64,000 nucleotides of DNA from contig NZ_RQPJ01000002.1 of assembly GCF_003957295.1 (NCBI RefSeq), forward strand, positions 434,001-498,000, read 5' to 3'. Position numbers and translations under genes: made by a program. Within the stretch, counting starts at the first letter, position 1. Each line of letters begins with the position of its first letter. This DNA comes from Arenibacter aquaticus. GTDB taxonomy: Bacteria; Bacteroidota; Bacteroidia; Flavobacteriales; Flavobacteriaceae. The notes beneath the pieces were generated by a model. That model saw nothing but the letters and a program-made list of their open reading frames with translations, was not told where the DNA came from and did not search any database. Of the stretch, positions 26,934 to 35,835 are shown in pieces.

Positions 26934-27998
26934 CTATCCCCACGCTTTTTTTAGAAACCTTATAAAATTTCTACTCATAATGTTTTCGATATCCTCTTGG
27001 GTATATCCTTTAGCCGCTAGCAACTGAGGCACCTTTTGCAGGTCTGCTATAGTATCCAGATCAGCCGGACACTGCTCTGTTCCAAACCCGCCATCCAGAT
27101 CGGTTCCAATTCCTACCTGCTCTGAATTTCCGGACAATTGGCAAATATGGTCTATATTTTGAACCATATGGGCCAAACCAACGCCCATGCCCGTTGGGGT
27201 GGATACGCCCCTGACCCAATTGGGGACCATCATCCACGCGTCCAATGCCATTCCAATAACGGCATCGCGTCCCAGCAATTCTTTTAATTGTTCATCTGAA
27301 AATTGCCGGTTATGATCTACAAATTTCCTACAGTTATTATGGCTTGCCCATACCGGGCCATTGTATAGCTTCATGGTTTCCCAAAAACTAACATCGCACA
27401 AATGGGTAGCATCCAAAATTAGGTTTAAACGCTCTATCTCCTTTAACAGGGCTTTCCCTTTTTGTCCTATGCCCCCAACCGCATCTGTACCGTGTGCATA
27501 GGTACCGGGACCGTAATGAGCGGGGCCAATGGCCCTTAATCCCTGTTCATAGGAACGTTCCAAATGGTCTATGGTAACAATAGAATCGGCCCCCTCCAAA
27601 CTAAGGATATAGCCAATAGGTTTTTTAGCTTTAGAAGTGGTCCACAAATTTAAATGGGCCTCCAATTCCGGCAGATCCTTAATTTGCACCATTTCCCCTA
27701 TTTCCTCCATGGTCCTATACCAAGCTAACTGACCTTGGGTCTGAGCCCAGGCCTGATGCGGGGAATTCCAACCCGGTAAGGGGTTATCCCTTTTTACATA
27801 TCTCGCTATTTGCGTGGCCACGCATAGACCGATATTCCCATTTCGCATGGCATCAAAGGAGACGGTATTCTTGCCCCTATCCGGCTTGTCCGTCATCCCT
27901 GATTCACTATCACGGATATCTTGCACGGTCCATGTTAAATCCCTATTCCATTCCATGGCGTTCATAGCCAAATCCAAATGGGCATCAAATATGAACAT
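26934..27998 (-). CDS. Membrane dipeptidase family protein (peptidase M19)
   Basis: 354-residue zinc dipeptidase of family M19 (renal dipeptidase type), which splits dipeptides including those with a D-residue at the C-terminus. The metal-site motifs are IFDAHLDLAMNAMEWNRDL at the start, LSLEGADSI, LILDATHLCDVSFWE, SHNNCRKF and GIGTDLDGGFG. No signal peptide is present, so it is likely cytoplasmic. It is the last gene of the GntP-RidA-PLP enzyme operon, 60 bases after the PLP gene, and could release D-amino acids from imported dipeptides. Confidence 0.9.
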   Translation of the reverse strand: MFIFDAHLDLAMNAMEWNRDLTWTVQDIRDSESGMTDKPDRGKNTVSFDAMRNGNIGLCVATQIARYVKRDNPLPGWNSPHQAWAQTQGQLAWYRTMEEIGEMVQIKDLPELEAHLNLWTTSKAKKPIGYILSLEGADSIVTIDHLERSYEQGLRAIGPAHYGPGTYAHGTDAVGGIGQKGKALLKEIERLNLILDATHLCDVSFWETMKLYNGPVWASHNNCRKFVDHNRQFSDEQLKELLGRDAVIGMALDAWMMVPNWVRGVSTPTGMGVGLAHMVQNIDHICQLSGNSEQVGIGTDLDGGFGTEQCPADLDTIADLQKVPQLLAAKGYTQEDIENIMSRNFIRFLKKAWG

Positions 27999-28058
27999 AT
28001 TCTTAATTTATTGTGTTATTGGCTCCATCTTCATTAATTACCTTATAAAAAAAGAGGG

Positions 28059-29171
28059 CTATATATTTATTTTTAGGTTTCTCGCGGCTACCTTCCAAGT
28101 GTCTCCCAGACTCCCATCAACTACTGTTAAAACTTCATTATATTTAGCCACTGTAGGGCAAATATGCATTGGAAGGGCATAGGCCAGATCCCCTACAATA
28201 TATGTTTTATCGTTTTTACATTTCACAACCAAATGCTCCTCACTCTGTCCTATTTGGGTGCAGTCTTCCCCGTCCAATAACAATAACCTGGGAAAATTCA
28301 TCTCCGAGGCCAAATGTTTATGCCCCAGATCAAAACAAACCAGATTTTTGTTGGGCTTGCTCACCACCCTTGTCACTAGAACGGCGGCGGTCAAAAAATC
28401 CATATCGGGATAATTGTGTGCATACCCGGCATCCCACAATAGTGTTGTCCCCGGGCTGGTTTCAACACCCTTGCGCCTAGCATGAATGGGAAAGGTAGGA
28501 GAGCCACCCACCACCACGGACGGCACTATAAACCCCAGTTTTTCCAATGCTTTTTTTAAATCCAATACCGCATTGAAATCTGCATTACACTTCTTCTCTC
28601 TTTCCAAGAGATCTTTGTTATGGATGTGTCCGTCATATACATGTAGTCCGCCAGCAATTAAATTAGGGTCTTCGCAAATCTTCCTATAACAATCTACGGC
28701 CTGTGCATTGGGCACCACACCTGTCCTGTTCATCCCATTATTGATATCTAGCCATAGCGTGACCCGTTTATCTTTCTCTTGGGCCATTGCCGCTATTTCC
28801 CCTATAAGCATTTGATTGTCTACAATTGTAGAAAAATTACTTTTGGGAAATTCGGCCATCAGCCTAAAAAAACGGTCAATATTGGGACCTACCGGTTGCA
28901 TGGCCAGTAAAATATCCATCGCGCTGCAACGCCCTAGCAATTCAGCTTCGGCAATAGTGGCACACTTAAATTTTTGTATGCCAAACCGCTGTTGTAACTG
29001 TACTATTTCTGCCGTCTTATGTGTTTTTATATGCGGCCTAAGGTTTGTGACATCTCCGGCAATGGCTATCATGGACTTAATGTTTTGGACAATCCGATCC
29101 GGATAAACCAAGAGGGCGGGTGTCACCATATCCTTGGGGTTGGCAACTCTGTACCATTCATTATGCTCCAT
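28059..29171 (-). CDS. D-serine dehydratase / D-threonine aldolase-like PLP enzyme
   Basis: 370 residues from the ATG at 29171; a start at 29219 would run into ridA. Fold type III alanine-racemase-like barrel with the PLP lysine K49 in LRPHIKTHKT, followed by a C-terminal beta domain. The metal pair near the C-terminus is H336-x-C338 (LPMHICPTV). In characterised enzymes His-x-Cys binds zinc in eukaryotic-type D-serine dehydratases, while His-x-Asp is the D-threonine aldolase form, so I favour D-serine dehydratase or a close relative (inference). The upstream ridA gene fits, because the dehydratase product is 2-aminoacrylate. Confidence 0.85.
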   Translation of the reverse strand: MEHNEWYRVANPKDMVTPALLVYPDRIVQNIKSMIAIAGDVTNLRPHIKTHKTAEIVQLQQRFGIQKFKCATIAEAELLGRCSAMDILLAMQPVGPNIDRFFRLMAEFPKSNFSTIVDNQMLIGEIAAMAQEKDKRVTLWLDINNGMNRTGVVPNAQAVDCYRKICEDPNLIAGGLHVYDGHIHNKDLLEREKKCNADFNAVLDLKKALEKLGFIVPSVVVGGSPTFPIHARRKGVETSPGTTLLWDAGYAHNYPDMDFLTAAVLVTRVVSKPNKNLVCFDLGHKHLASEMNFPRLLLLDGEDCTQIGQSEEHLVVKCKNDKTYIVGDLAYALPMHICPTVAKYNEVLTVVDGSLGDTWKVAARNLKINI

Positions 29172-29187
29172 AATACCTAATTTTGAA

Positions 29188-29652
29188 TCAATATAACTCA
29201 AACACTGCCTCCACCTCAACCGGAATATTATCGGGTAGCATCATCCCTACGGCACTACGCACCCCTATCCCGTTTTCCTTTCCAAAAACATCTGCCATTA
29301 ATTCACTAAATCCGTTTATAACCAAGGGTTGTTTTCCAAAATCTGGGGTAGAGTTTACCATGCCCAGTACTTTTACGAGCCGTTTTATCTTATCCAAGCT
29401 TCCAAAATGCGTCTGAATGGTAGATAGCATGGTAAGGCCTACCTGCCTTGCTGCCGTTTTAGCCTCCTCCGCATTCATATCATAACCCGCTATGCCAACC
29501 ATTAATGAGCCGTCATTTTTTACGGGACCCTGACCCGAAACGTATAAAAAATTGTCTACGACCAAAATAGGTCTATAGACCCCGGCAGGTTTGGGGGCGG
29601 GAGGAAAAACCAGCCCTAATTCCTTTACTCTTTCTGACGGTGAATTACCCAT
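29188..29652 (-). CDS. RidA family enamine/imine deaminase
   Basis: 154-residue YjgF/YER057c/UK114-type protein that hydrolyses reactive enamines such as 2-aminoacrylate to the keto acid. Family landmarks are FLYVSGQGPVKNDGS, the central KIKRLVKVLGMVNSTPDF, and the arginine in GVRSAVGM that binds the substrate carboxylate, followed by IPVEVEAVFE. It lies 12 bases after the GntP permease and 16 bases before the PLP enzyme, in one operon. Confidence 0.92.
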   Translation of the reverse strand: MGNSPSERVKELGLVFPPAPKPAGVYRPILVVDNFLYVSGQGPVKNDGSLMVGIAGYDMNAEEAKTAARQVGLTMLSTIQTHFGSLDKIKRLVKVLGMVNSTPDFGKQPLVINGFSELMADVFGKENGIGVRSAVGMMLPDNIPVEVEAVFELY

Positions 29653-29664
29653 AATACTATATTT

Positions 29665-30981
29665 TTAAATAAACATACTTAATACCATTACACCTATCAG
29701 CCCCATAACCCCAACCGTGGTCTCCATTACAGTCCACGTTTTCAGGGTATCTTTTATAGATAGGTTAAAATATTCCTTAAACAACCAAAATCCTCCATCG
29801 TTCACATGACTAAGCATAAGACTTCCAGATCCTATTGCGAGTACCATTAGCTCAGGATTGGCGCCATTTGCACCCACCATTGGTAAAACTATACCGGCCG
29901 TAGTAAGTCCGGCCACCGTAGCCGAACCAATGCAGACCCTAATAACGGTAGCTACTAACCAAGCCAAGATCAATGGCGAAAAACTGGAGCCCTTTAGCAT
30001 ATCTGCCAAATATTGGCTTACACCACTGTCCACCAATACTTCCTTTAAGGCGCCTGCACCTGCTATGATAAGCAATACCATAGTTATTCCCGAAATGGAA
30101 TTTCCAACAGACACCATAAGATCGTTCATCTTCTTTCCCTGGGCCAGTCCCAAAGTGTAAATGGCCGTCAAAACGGAGACCAACATAGCTATGACAGGAT
30201 TACCAAAAAAATTAATTATGGGCAATACAGCAGCATCCTTAGGCAAAAATAGCTGGGCAACAGTAGCCAACATAATTAGGATAACGGGTAAGAGAGCTGT
30301 GAAAATACTGACATTGACCCCTGGCATTTCATCCTCCTTTAATACGGTGGGGTTAACAAATTCTTTTATAGGGGTAGCCTCTATATTCTTTATAGTTCTA
30401 GAGAAAAAGGGTCCTGCAAGGGTAATTGCAGGTATGGCTATAATAGTTCCGTAAAGTAATGTCTTTCCTATATCTGCATTAAACATGGTTGCAATAGCGG
30501 TGGGAGCAGGGTGTGGAGGCAGAAAACCATGTGTTACCGAAAGGGAAGCTATCATAGGAAGGCCCACGTATAATAGCGGTAAGCCTGTTGAAGCTGCAAT
30601 GGTAAAAATAAGCGGAATCACTATTACGAACCCCACGGAATAGAACATGGGAATTCCTACAATAAAACCCGTAAGTACCAAGGCCCATTGTATGTTCTTT
30701 ATCCCAAATTTATCTACCAACTTGGTTGTTATTTGCTGTGCCGCACCACTATCGGCCACAAGCTTGCCCAGCATGGCACCAAGCCCTAAAATCATTACCA
30801 AAAACCCAAGGGTGTTCCCTATTCCGTTTTGTATAGAGACAATGACTTTATCCAGTTCCATCCCCTCGGCAATACCTACACCCAATGAAACGATAATAAA
30901 AGAAACAAATACATTTAATTTAAATTTGGCAATGAGCAAGAATAGGAGAATTAACCCTAGTACAACAATAAGTAATGGCAT
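29665..30981 (-). CDS. GntP family permease (gluconate or D-serine transporter)
   Basis: 438-residue secondary transporter with about 12-14 helices. It has GntP features such as LGLGAMLGKLVADSGAA, PMFYSVGFVIVIPLI, THGFLPPHPAPTAIA and SHVNDGGFWLFKEYF. The family includes gluconate (GntP) and D-serine (DsdX) transporters. No gluconate kinase or dehydrogenase is nearby, whereas a D-serine dehydratase-like gene and ridA follow, so a D-serine or similar hydroxy acid substrate is more likely. First gene of the operon. Confidence 0.9.
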   Translation of the reverse strand: MPLLIVVLGLILLFLLIAKFKLNVFVSFIIVSLGVGIAEGMELDKVIVSIQNGIGNTLGFLVMILGLGAMLGKLVADSGAAQQITTKLVDKFGIKNIQWALVLTGFIVGIPMFYSVGFVIVIPLIFTIAASTGLPLLYVGLPMIASLSVTHGFLPPHPAPTAIATMFNADIGKTLLYGTIIAIPAITLAGPFFSRTIKNIEATPIKEFVNPTVLKEDEMPGVNVSIFTALLPVILIMLATVAQLFLPKDAAVLPIINFFGNPVIAMLVSVLTAIYTLGLAQGKKMNDLMVSVGNSISGITMVLLIIAGAGALKEVLVDSGVSQYLADMLKGSSFSPLILAWLVATVIRVCIGSATVAGLTTAGIVLPMVGANGANPELMVLAIGSGSLMLSHVNDGGFWLFKEYFNLSIKDTLKTWTVMETTVGVMGLIGVMVLSMFI

Positions 30982-31479
30982 GATTTTGGTTTGGTGTTTA
31001 ATTTAACTCAAGCCCTAAATATACTACATCATCTAAAAAATTAATATTCTTTTTAATGATAATTTATAATTAAAGTCTTTTTGTTAGATAATTGATACGA
31101 CAATACTAAAGGATTGTGTACCACACCTCCTTTTGACACTTATTTATATTTAAAGAAACAGAGTCCATAAACAGCGTAATACACCTTAGAACTGCTATGC
31201 TATATGGATTATACTGACTTAAAGAAATAGCAGATCCATTTCATTTTGCCCCAGAAGATCAAAGCCACTCATAGGTAATTGGGAATAAAGCTTTTATAGA
31301 GCATATTATTTTTATCCGAATGTCTTTTTTTGTAACTTTAAAAGAATTGCCCTTTACAGAATCTAGAGTTATCCGCTTTCTTTTCTGATGCCCTCTTTTG
31401 GACGCTCATCTTGAACAACAAAGCAAGAAGGTCCATTTACACTTAATTGATTATTTTATAACAACCCAAGCTAACAGTC
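30982..31479. other. 498-base intergenic region between GntP operon and slipin gene
   Basis: AT-rich divergent control region. I see one near -7 match on the minus strand before the GntP gene (TATATTTA, one mismatch) and TAACTTTA on the plus strand. No open frame, tRNA or long repeat stands out. Confidence 0.5.
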
Positions 31480-32253
31480 ATGACTCCTCCTTTCATGTTC
31501 AGTATCCTAATAGTATTGTTTTTGCTAGCCGGAATACGTGTTATTTTTGAATACAAAAGAGCTTTAAAATTTAGATTCGGAAAATATATAAAGACATTAC
31601 AACCGGGATTCAGGTGGATTATCCCCATTGTAGAGACCATACAAATTGTAGATATCCGGGTAATTACCATCAATATTATTTCACAGGAAGTAATGACAGA
31701 GGACAACGTTCCCTGTAGTATAGATGGTGTTGTTTTCTTTAAGATAAATGATCCGGAAAAGGCAGTTTTGGAAGTGGAAGAATACCGTTTTGCCATTACC
31801 CAATTATCCCAAGCCGCACTAAGGGATGTTTGCGGAAAGGTAGAACTGGACACCATTTTGTCCAAGAGGGAGGAAATGGGAAAAAACATTAAGGCTATTG
31901 TGGAACTGGAAACCGTGGAATGGGGCATTGAGATCATTGATGTTAAGATAAAAGATATCCAATTACCTGAAAACATGAAGCGAATGATGGCCAATCAAGC
32001 CGAAGCTGAAAGGTCTAGAAGGGCAAGAATCATCCTTGCGGTAGCAGAAGAGCAAGCTGCAGGTAAATTACTGGAAGCCGGTAAGTTAATAGACCAATCT
32101 CCATCGGCCATAAAATTGCGACTCTATCAAACCCTTTCCAATATCGCAGCGGAAAAGAATTCTACCATTTTATTTCCCTTCCCGGAAGAGGTATTACCCA
32201 AAAAAACGGCAAACACAGCAAAAACAAATAAGAAGAAGACTAAGAACAAGTAA
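31480..32253 (+). CDS. Slipin (SPFH/stomatin family membrane protein)
   Basis: 257 residues. A single N-terminal membrane helix (about 5-20) is followed by the SPFH/Band-7 domain (about 25-190): EYKRALKFRFGKYIKTLQPGFRWIIP, VEEYRFAITQLSQAALRDVCGK and a coiled coil with AEAERSRRARIILAVAEEQAAGK. The C-terminal tail is Lys/Thr-rich. Slipins form membrane-scaffolding oligomers often partnered with an NfeD protein; no nfeD is adjacent. A weak hairpin follows the stop. Confidence 0.9.
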   Translation: MTPPFMFSILIVLFLLAGIRVIFEYKRALKFRFGKYIKTLQPGFRWIIPIVETIQIVDIRVITINIISQEVMTEDNVPCSIDGVVFFKINDPEKAVLEVEEYRFAITQLSQAALRDVCGKVELDTILSKREEMGKNIKAIVELETVEWGIEIIDVKIKDIQLPENMKRMMANQAEAERSRRARIILAVAEEQAAGKLLEAGKLIDQSPSAIKLRLYQTLSNIAAEKNSTILFPFPEEVLPKKTANTAKTNKKKTKNK

Positions 32254-32429
32254 AAGCAGCCATACCTCCCATGGCTGTGCTTAGGAAATTTACATAGCAG
32301 TTAAAAGGACAATATCCAAGTATCTTTACCTAGAATACCTTTATATTTCTACATCTATTTACCCACTACTTTAAAAACACAAATAATTTAATTTATCTTT
32401 ATCTACCAACACCATTTGGAACATTAGAC

Positions 32430-32993
32430 ATGGAAAAACAAAGATGCGGTTGGTGCCAGGGAGATGCACTCTATGAAAGGTACCATGATGAAGAATGGGG
32501 CGTTCCCCTCAGGGACGACGCACGATTATTTGAGTTTTTAATTCTAGAGACATTTCAGGCGGGCCTAAGTTGGATTACCATACTCCGAAAACGGGAAAAT
32601 TTCAGGCGGGCCTTGGATAATTTTGACTACCATAAAATAGCCCAATATGAAGAAACCAAAATACAATCCTTGTTGCAGGACCCTGGTATTATAAGAAACA
32701 AACTCAAGATCAGGGCAACGGTGAGCAATGCCCAAGCGTTTTTAAACATACAAAAGGAATTTGGAAGCTTTAGCCAATATATTTGGAACTTTGTAGACGG
32801 TAAACCTATACGAAACAGACATAAACACTACAAGGATGCCCCTGCGAACACCCCTTTGTCCGACACCATTAGCAAGGATTTAAAAAAGCGGGGATTTAAG
32901 TTTGTAGGCAGTACGGTGGTCTATGCCCATATGCAGGCAACGGGAATGGTAAACGATCATGAGATAAATTGTTTTAGATATAATGAAGTATAA
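32430..32993 (+). CDS. tag: DNA-3-methyladenine glycosylase I
   Basis: Base-excision repair enzyme removing 3-methyladenine. The 187-residue protein has the zinc ligands of the Tag family (C6 in QRCGWC, H19 in RYHDEEWG, and the C-terminal H and C in NDHEINCF). The catalytic glutamate is E40 in LETFQAGLSW, with W48. The ATG at 32430 gives a standard N-terminus. Its 3' end overlaps the next gene by 11 bases. Confidence 0.96.
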   Translation: MEKQRCGWCQGDALYERYHDEEWGVPLRDDARLFEFLILETFQAGLSWITILRKRENFRRALDNFDYHKIAQYEETKIQSLLQDPGIIRNKLKIRATVSNAQAFLNIQKEFGSFSQYIWNFVDGKPIRNRHKHYKDAPANTPLSDTISKDLKKRGFKFVGSTVVYAHMQATGMVNDHEINCFRYNEV

Positions 32994-33549
32994 TCTTAGT
33001 TTTTTCTTGCTATTATTAAGCATTGGCAGCCAGTGTTTTTCCCAAGCACAATTAGAACGGGAACACCGTATTAAGAAATCAGAATTCCCAACGTACGAGT
33101 TAAACCCAATGTTATTGCTCCAGGCTAAAAAAATAAGGTATTACAGGGAGGTAGACACTTCTGCTACAATCTATTCCCTTAAGTTCAAGAAAAATAAAAT
33201 GGATTACCATATGGATTTCAATGAAAAGGGCGTCTTACTGGATATGGGCTTTTTGGTCAAGGAGATCGACATTCCTTCCGATTCCTATTCCACCATTACT
33301 ACCTATTTGAACAACAATTTTAATAGAGTAAAGATAAAACGTATTCACCAGCGGTATACGGCAACGGATGAAAATGCCATTCGGAATACGTTTCAAAATT
33401 TAATCTTACCCACCATCACTTACAGAATACAATTTAGGGCAAAGAAAAAACAGCCTATGGAAGATTTTATTGCCACTTTTGATGCGGAGGGCAAAGTATT
33501 ACAAGTAAAAAGGGCATTGCCGGCTAATTTTGACCGTATACTGTATTAA
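32983..33549 (+). CDS. Hypothetical secreted protein
   Basis: 188 residues with a signal peptide (about 1-20, MKYNLSFFLLLLSIGSQCFS cleaved after FSQ). The rest alternates charged strands and helices (TIYSLKFKKNKMDYHMDFNEKG, then EIDIPSDSYSTITTYLNNNF) in a way that recalls PepSY-like folds, but I cannot assign a family. It overlaps tag by 11 bases, so it is probably translated from the same message. A periplasmic location makes a direct repair role unlikely. Confidence 0.75.
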   Translation: MKYNLSFFLLLLSIGSQCFSQAQLEREHRIKKSEFPTYELNPMLLLQAKKIRYYREVDTSATIYSLKFKKNKMDYHMDFNEKGVLLDMGFLVKEIDIPSDSYSTITTYLNNNFNRVKIKRIHQRYTATDENAIRNTFQNLILPTITYRIQFRAKKKQPMEDFIATFDAEGKVLQVKRALPANFDRILY

Positions 33550-33583
33550 GAACAATTGTGACCAACTTTTTCTACGGCGCCCA

Positions 33584-34219
33584 CTAGTTTTTTAGTATTT
33601 CAACAAAATCCTTTCTTGGTATTTCCTCTGCCCCAAGACTTTTCAAATGCGCAGTGTACACTTGGCAGTCTATAAGTTTATAATTTTGTTCTTCCAATGT
33701 TTTAGCCAAGTGAATAAAGGCAAACTTGGAGGCATTGCTGGATCTACTAAACATACTTTCACCACAAAAAACATGACCCAGATCTATCCCATATAATCCT
33801 CCCACCAACAGCTCGCCCTCCCAAACCTCAACAGATTTAGCAAACCCTTGTTGATGTAGCCTTATATAGGCTTTTTTCATTTCCGGTGTAATCCATGTTC
33901 CTCCTTGGTCCTTTCGTTTAATGACAGCGCAGGCATCAATAACCTTTTCAAATTGGGTATTCCAGCTGAGCCTAAATTTACCGGATCTTAAGACCTTTTG
34001 CATACTGGAGGAGATTTTCACTTTTTCAGGAAAAAGAACCATTCTAGGATCTGGGCTCCACCATAATATTAGGGAATCTTCATTAAACCAAGGGAATATC
34101 CCGTTGCGATAGGCCAACATAAGTCGCTCTGGAGACAAATCACCCCCTACGGCCAGCAACCCATCCTTATCGGCCTCTTCAACATTGGGAAATTGCAAGC
34201 GATGGTTTAAAAGGAACAT
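33584..34219 (-). CDS. aat: Leucyl/phenylalanyl-tRNA-protein transferase
   Basis: Adds Leu or Phe to N-terminal Arg/Lys of proteins, marking them for ClpS-ClpAP degradation (N-degron pathway). From the ATG at 34219 it has 211 residues and the family N-terminus FPNVEEADKDGLLAVGGDLSPERLMLAYRNGIFPWF; the longer frame from 34306 adds 29 unrelated residues. Other hallmarks are WWSPDPRMVL, GGLYGIDLGHVFCGESMFS and SNASKFAFIHLA. Stands alone between convergent and co-directional neighbours. Confidence 0.94.
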   Translation of the reverse strand: MFLLNHRLQFPNVEEADKDGLLAVGGDLSPERLMLAYRNGIFPWFNEDSLILWWSPDPRMVLFPEKVKISSSMQKVLRSGKFRLSWNTQFEKVIDACAVIKRKDQGGTWITPEMKKAYIRLHQQGFAKSVEVWEGELLVGGLYGIDLGHVFCGESMFSRSSNASKFAFIHLAKTLEEQNYKLIDCQVYTAHLKSLGAEEIPRKDFVEILKN

Positions 34220-34352
34220 TCCATATTTTTTTATAATCCCAAAAATAAGAAAACCTATCCGGTCATGGACCAAACAGGTTTTCGTAATATTAATCACGTT
34301 TCCCAAGGCAACTGTTTATAGATGCCCCAGTGGGATTGGGTATACCTTTAGC

Positions 34353-34730
34353 TTAGAAAGGCAAGTCGTCGTGGTCTTCCTCCTTTACGTCATCGGCCGG
34401 TTCAAAGGCATCCATAGGGGGTACTGGCGGCATTCCGGCAGCACTGGTTTCTTGCTGTAAACTCTCTATACGCCATCCTTGAATAGAATTAAAATATTTG
34501 GTCTCCCCCTGTGGGTTTACCCATTCCCTACCTCTAAGGTTAATGCTAATTTTTACAGGTTGGCCAACTCCAAAATTATTCAAGAGATCACATTTATCCT
34601 GCACAAATTCAACCATAATATGTTGCGGGTATTGCTCCTCAGTAGTAACCACTACTTCTCTCTTTCTAAATCCGTTATTCCCAAAAGTTTGGGTCTCGCC
34701 TACCATTTTAATTTTCCCTTGTACTTCCAT
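34353..34730 (-). CDS. DUF3127 protein with SSB-like acidic tip
   Basis: 125-residue Bacteroidota protein of family DUF3127. The N-terminal domain (about 1-90) looks like a small OB fold: VQGKIKMVGETQTFGNNGFRKRE, HIMVEFVQDKCDLLNNFGVGQPVKI, NLRGREWVNPQG. A flexible linker follows and the last residues are EEDHDDLPF. That acidic ending matches the protein-docking tip of single-stranded-DNA-binding proteins, including the ssb gene in this window (EEDDLPF). A nucleic-acid-binding role is inferred; the family is formally uncharacterised. Confidence 0.88.
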   Translation of the reverse strand: MEVQGKIKMVGETQTFGNNGFRKREVVVTTEEQYPQHIMVEFVQDKCDLLNNFGVGQPVKISINLRGREWVNPQGETKYFNSIQGWRIESLQQETSAAGMPPVPPMDAFEPADDVKEEDHDDLPF

Positions 34731-34832
34731 TTTGCTATTTATAAAATTCTACTTTCAATTCTTTTTTATCAATATTAAGCAATTTGCCTTTGAACACCTA
34801 AAACAAAAGCTACCATATTTTAATTATACTTT

Positions 34833-35723
34833 TTATTTCTGAACCGTCGCCAAAAGCATTTTCCAGGCAGACTGTACATCCCTGTCTTTCAGGAGTTCCT
34901 GTGCCTTTTTGTGCACTACGGCCCTATCGCCTTTTGCAAGCAACTCTTGCAAGACCAAGTTCTTTTTTACATACGTATCCACTTCTTCCTTGGACGGTAG
35001 TTTTTCTATATTTCCCAACATCCCCAAATCATTACCTGTCAACACCTGGCTAGAACGTATTGGTTCTGGAATTTGATCTATCCCAATTCCCAATGTGGAT
35101 ATGGGCTTTGGCACTTGAAACATTCCCTTATTGGCCCTACTATACCAGTTGCCTCCCATCCTGGCCACTTGATCTATCTTAAACTGATCTATAGCCCCAT
35201 TTTCATCCAAAACATCAGCATCCAAATGTATTCTTAGCACTTCTGAAAAAACAAGGTTCCCGGCACCCCCATCTTTCCCCAAGGGCTCCACTTTTAACAC
35301 CTTGCATTCAAACTGTACAGGGGATTCGGCTACCCTAAATGGCGCTACCAAGTCCGACTCCAACATAGTGAGGCCAGCTTTCACAAATTCGTTCTCCCCT
35401 TCCTTGTACTCTGTACTGGCAAGGGAAACCTGCTGCACCATCGCATAGTTCACCACATTTATCACCACCTCCTTATGCTGTAATACGTTTTCCAAACTGT
35501 GTTTTGTGGTATTATCGCGCACTCTACGGGCCGGCGAAAATATTAAAATTGGCGGATTGGCACTAAAAACATTGAAAAAACTAAATGGGGATAAATTGGG
35601 TCTTCCCTGCCCATCAATGGTACTGGCCAAGGCTATAGGCCTTGGGCCAACGGCCCCCAATAAATACCCATGTAATTTGGATATTGGCAGCTCTGACACC
35701 TCAATAGAAATCCTTTTCCCCAT
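34833..35723 (-). CDS. Flavin reductase family protein (FMN-binding split barrel)
   Basis: 296 residues from the ATG at 35723; an ATG at 35753 would add ten. The flavin-reductase-like split barrel occupies about residues 10-200, with GAVGPRPIALASTIDGQGRPN, SFFNVFSANPPILIF and VINVVNYAMVQQVSLAS. The C-terminal 90 residues are helical and less conserved. Members reduce FMN or bind it in oxidoreductases, but the physiological role here is unknown. Divergent from the histidine kinase at 35836. Confidence 0.87.
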   Translation of the reverse strand: MGKRISIEVSELPISKLHGYLLGAVGPRPIALASTIDGQGRPNLSPFSFFNVFSANPPILIFSPARRVRDNTTKHSLENVLQHKEVVINVVNYAMVQQVSLASTEYKEGENEFVKAGLTMLESDLVAPFRVAESPVQFECKVLKVEPLGKDGGAGNLVFSEVLRIHLDADVLDENGAIDQFKIDQVARMGGNWYSRANKGMFQVPKPISTLGIGIDQIPEPIRSSQVLTGNDLGMLGNIEKLPSKEEVDTYVKKNLVLQELLAKGDRAVVHKKAQELLKDRDVQSAWKMLLATVQK

Positions 35724-35835
35724 AACGGGCAAAGGTACATAAATTGTAGGCAAAATGAAATAATGCCATAGCCATCTAAATAGAATATCTTTGTTGAAAT
35801 TACGTTATCTTTAAGGATAGCAATATTATTAATGG

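Noticed and set aside
31443-31994. 183-codon minus-strand open frame over the slipin gene
   Set aside because: The plus-strand SPFH protein is clear; the antisense product is Ser/Ile-rich without known motifs.
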